Positions 62,501 to 64,000 of a DNA stretch of 64,000 nt are shown here, one piece after another. The translations under genes were made by a program, and so were the position numbers. Origin of the DNA: Saururus chinensis (taxonomy: Eukaryota > Streptophyta > Magnoliopsida > Piperales > Saururaceae); assembly GCA_035235625.1 (NCBI GenBank), contig CP141140.1, positions 21,100,685-21,164,684 on the forward strand. Direction: 5' to 3'. Within the stretch, counting starts at the first letter, position 1, and each line of letters opens with the position of its first letter. A model generated the notes under the pieces. The model was given only the letters and a program-made list of their open reading frames with translations, ran no database searches and had not been told where the DNA came from.

Positions 62501-63331
62501 AAACTACCTTGAAGCAGGAGTAGCAATTAGAGCATTTTTCAAGGGCCCACTAAGTTGGCCTCCTTCCATAAAGCTTAACCATGGAGAAGGTTGAGCTGGC
62601 AATGTATCTGCCTGTGAGGCCTGAGATAAATTCACATATCCAGGCCCCAAGTATGCCGATGTGTCAATCAAGTTTCTTGCAATGCATGCTTCAACTATCA
62701 GATGTAGCATGCTTCCAACTACCACCAACGATTAAAAAATTATATTGTAATTAATCAAAAGACACATAAACTCACAAAATTTGTCCTTTAAAGATGAGTA
62801 GTTATTAGTTGTATCAAATGCATACAATTACCTGCTTTAACAGAGGCCTCATGACGGCCTGCACTGCCAAAATTGTCACCACCAGTGCTGGAAGTAGCAT
62901 AGAAAGATGCAGCTTTCGAAGCAGCAATGTTTGCTGCAGAAGCCACAGAAGCTGGGGGCAATAATAACCCAGAGAACTGTCCCAAAACCTGAAGAGAAGA
63001 AATCAACCCATGTCGTCTGGAATTAGGTCCCGACTTCTCACCATCTTCCTCCACAACATGCACAATAGCCAAAGGAGTTATTGATAAAAGGATACATAGT
63101 CGTGCATCAAGATGTGGGGTTGGCCCTTCAAGTGGTTCGCGCTCCTAAATTAGAAAACATAAGAAAGATAAAAATGACCATGGAATAATTAATGATAGGT
63201 AATAGAACAAATTTGACTGAAATTTGCAGTTTATCTAACCCGTTGCACAAGACGAAGCGCTGAAATCCATAGGGCTTGAAAGGTCTCTTGCCAGCTTGCC
63301 TGGTTTACGACTTGAAGGGTTCTTATCAAAT
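59528..63331 (-). CDS. MED33: Mediator subunit 33 (REF4/RFR1 family), 3' part
   Basis: Exons seen, in gene order: 63240-63331, 62832-63144, 62508-62718, 62295-62409, 61752-61913, 60993-61653, 60687-60893 and 59528-60612 (stop at 59528-59530). This is about 948 residues of a family usually near 1,300, so the 5' exons lie beyond the right edge. Family blocks include TLQVVNQASWQETFQALW, GPTPHLDARLCILLSITPLA, LIVEACIARNLIDTSAYLGP, AAAKVLCGATLSRGWNIQ, SLNLEYLLLLRNSRFAVQNS, IISYFSAEITRGIWKPV, and near the end VPAWIRDVKPETLRKLANGL. MED33A/B are plant-specific Mediator tail subunits in the nucleus that restrain phenylpropanoid and lignin genes. It reads as alpha-helical with several hydrophobic stretches, once mistaken for membrane helices. 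No break is seen. The exon at 61752-61913 has the phase needed for GM-VPE. Confidence 0.92.
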
Positions 63332-64000
63332 CTACAGATTCCAATATACGGAAATACTAATAAATAATTAAAAAATAACAGCCTTTTAAATCTTGAGTAT
63401 GATACTGCCACTCACAATACTAAATCCTTATAAATTGAAATTAAATTATTGATGCAGTTGAAATTTACCACGGATAGAATTTCCAAGAACAAGATACATA
63501 TTTTTTTATTTAAAGACACCTTAAATAAATCTTCATCAGCAAAAAAGGTGCAGACTGGAACCTATGATATGCTAAATAGATAAAAAATGTTATCTAGATC
63601 ACATTCATCAAAAGAAAAAAAAGAAATTTTATGACACATAAGAAATTTTCTTTCCCATCATCCAAGCTGGATGGTAGAATAGCATCCATATAGTTGACCA
63701 CAATCAATTAGGATATGATGATGATAATGATAGTGATGACAATGATAATTTTCTTATGCATAGATGAGGCAGCTAATGCACAGATATTCTAGTTAGTAGT
63801 CTACTTGTTCCTCACAAAATGTGATGATTCTGCATGCAGTGGATTACACTCATTTACAATATGCAAATCAATATTCATTCTACTTTACATTCATAATATA
63901 AACCCTGATTATCTATGTTGTAGAGGCCATTTAGGTCATTCTCCAATCAATGTACAATCTTCCAAATGTGCTCAAGTACGAAAATTAGTACAACATCTTT
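63332..64000 (-). other. Intron of the MED33 gene running off the window
   Basis: An acceptor site (CTGTAG on the minus strand, at about 63332-63337) precedes the exon ending at 63331. The rest is AT-rich without a recognised exon; the next 5' exon is presumably outside the window. A small GATGAT-type repeat lies at about 63715-63750. Confidence 0.55.

Overview
The window is nuclear DNA of a flowering plant. It holds AT-rich intergenic sequence, GT-AG introns, plant-only gene families (B-type cyclin-dependent kinase, DUF1218, MED33/REF4, a BAG5-like chaperone regulator) and many plant mobile elements. I could not place the species more closely. No tRNA, rRNA, CRISPR array or bacterial-type operon was seen.

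Intact-looking host genes, in order: a DUF1218 membrane protein (316-810, -); an eight-exon gene for a small protein with a twin CX9C motif (1618-5631, -); a single-exon BAG5-like co-chaperone (20202-20849, +); a CDKB1-type kinase in eight exons (22687-25445, +); a 469-residue WD40/transducin-like protein in eight exons (49040-53128, +); a PP1 catalytic subunit in three exons (55705-57384, -); and the 3' part of a MED33/REF4 Mediator gene (59528-63331, -) whose start lies beyond the right edge. Exon joins were worked out by hand from splice sites, reading phase and family resemblance. Phases close correctly for the CX9C, CDKB, WD40 and PP1 genes.

Between them lies a gene graveyard. There is a GH17 beta-1,3-glucanase pseudogene (7.9-8.9 kb). 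The 5' part of a cofactor-independent phosphoglycerate mutase gene is split by a Tourist-like MITE and two LTR remnants and runs into the 3' part of an F-box/LRR/FBD gene (10.7-16.7 kb). Two related GC-rich transposons lie at 17.5-19.7 kb. A second, broken copy of the CDKB promoter and first two exons follows, separated from its own upstream flank by a 3.5-kb insertion carrying a truncated alcohol dehydrogenase gene (26.0-30.7 kb).

From 32.65 to 45.86 kb is a nest of at least five LTR-retrotransposon insertions, read from terminal TG/CA and short target duplications. An old LTR (C) holds a second LTR (D), which holds a 3.4-kb solo LTR (B1). The same LTR C also holds a reverse-oriented LTR of family B (B2), which in turn holds a Ty3/gypsy chromovirus, probably Tekay/Del, with an initiator-Met-tRNA primer site. 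All are fossils. The most striking unexplained structure outside the transposons is a nearly perfect 44-bp inverted repeat in intron 1 of the WD40 gene.

The host genes are independent neighbours, as usual in plants. Cell-cycle (CDKB), phosphatase (PP1), transcription (MED33), mitochondrial (CX9C, BAG5-like) and wall or membrane (DUF1218) roles are not obviously linked.
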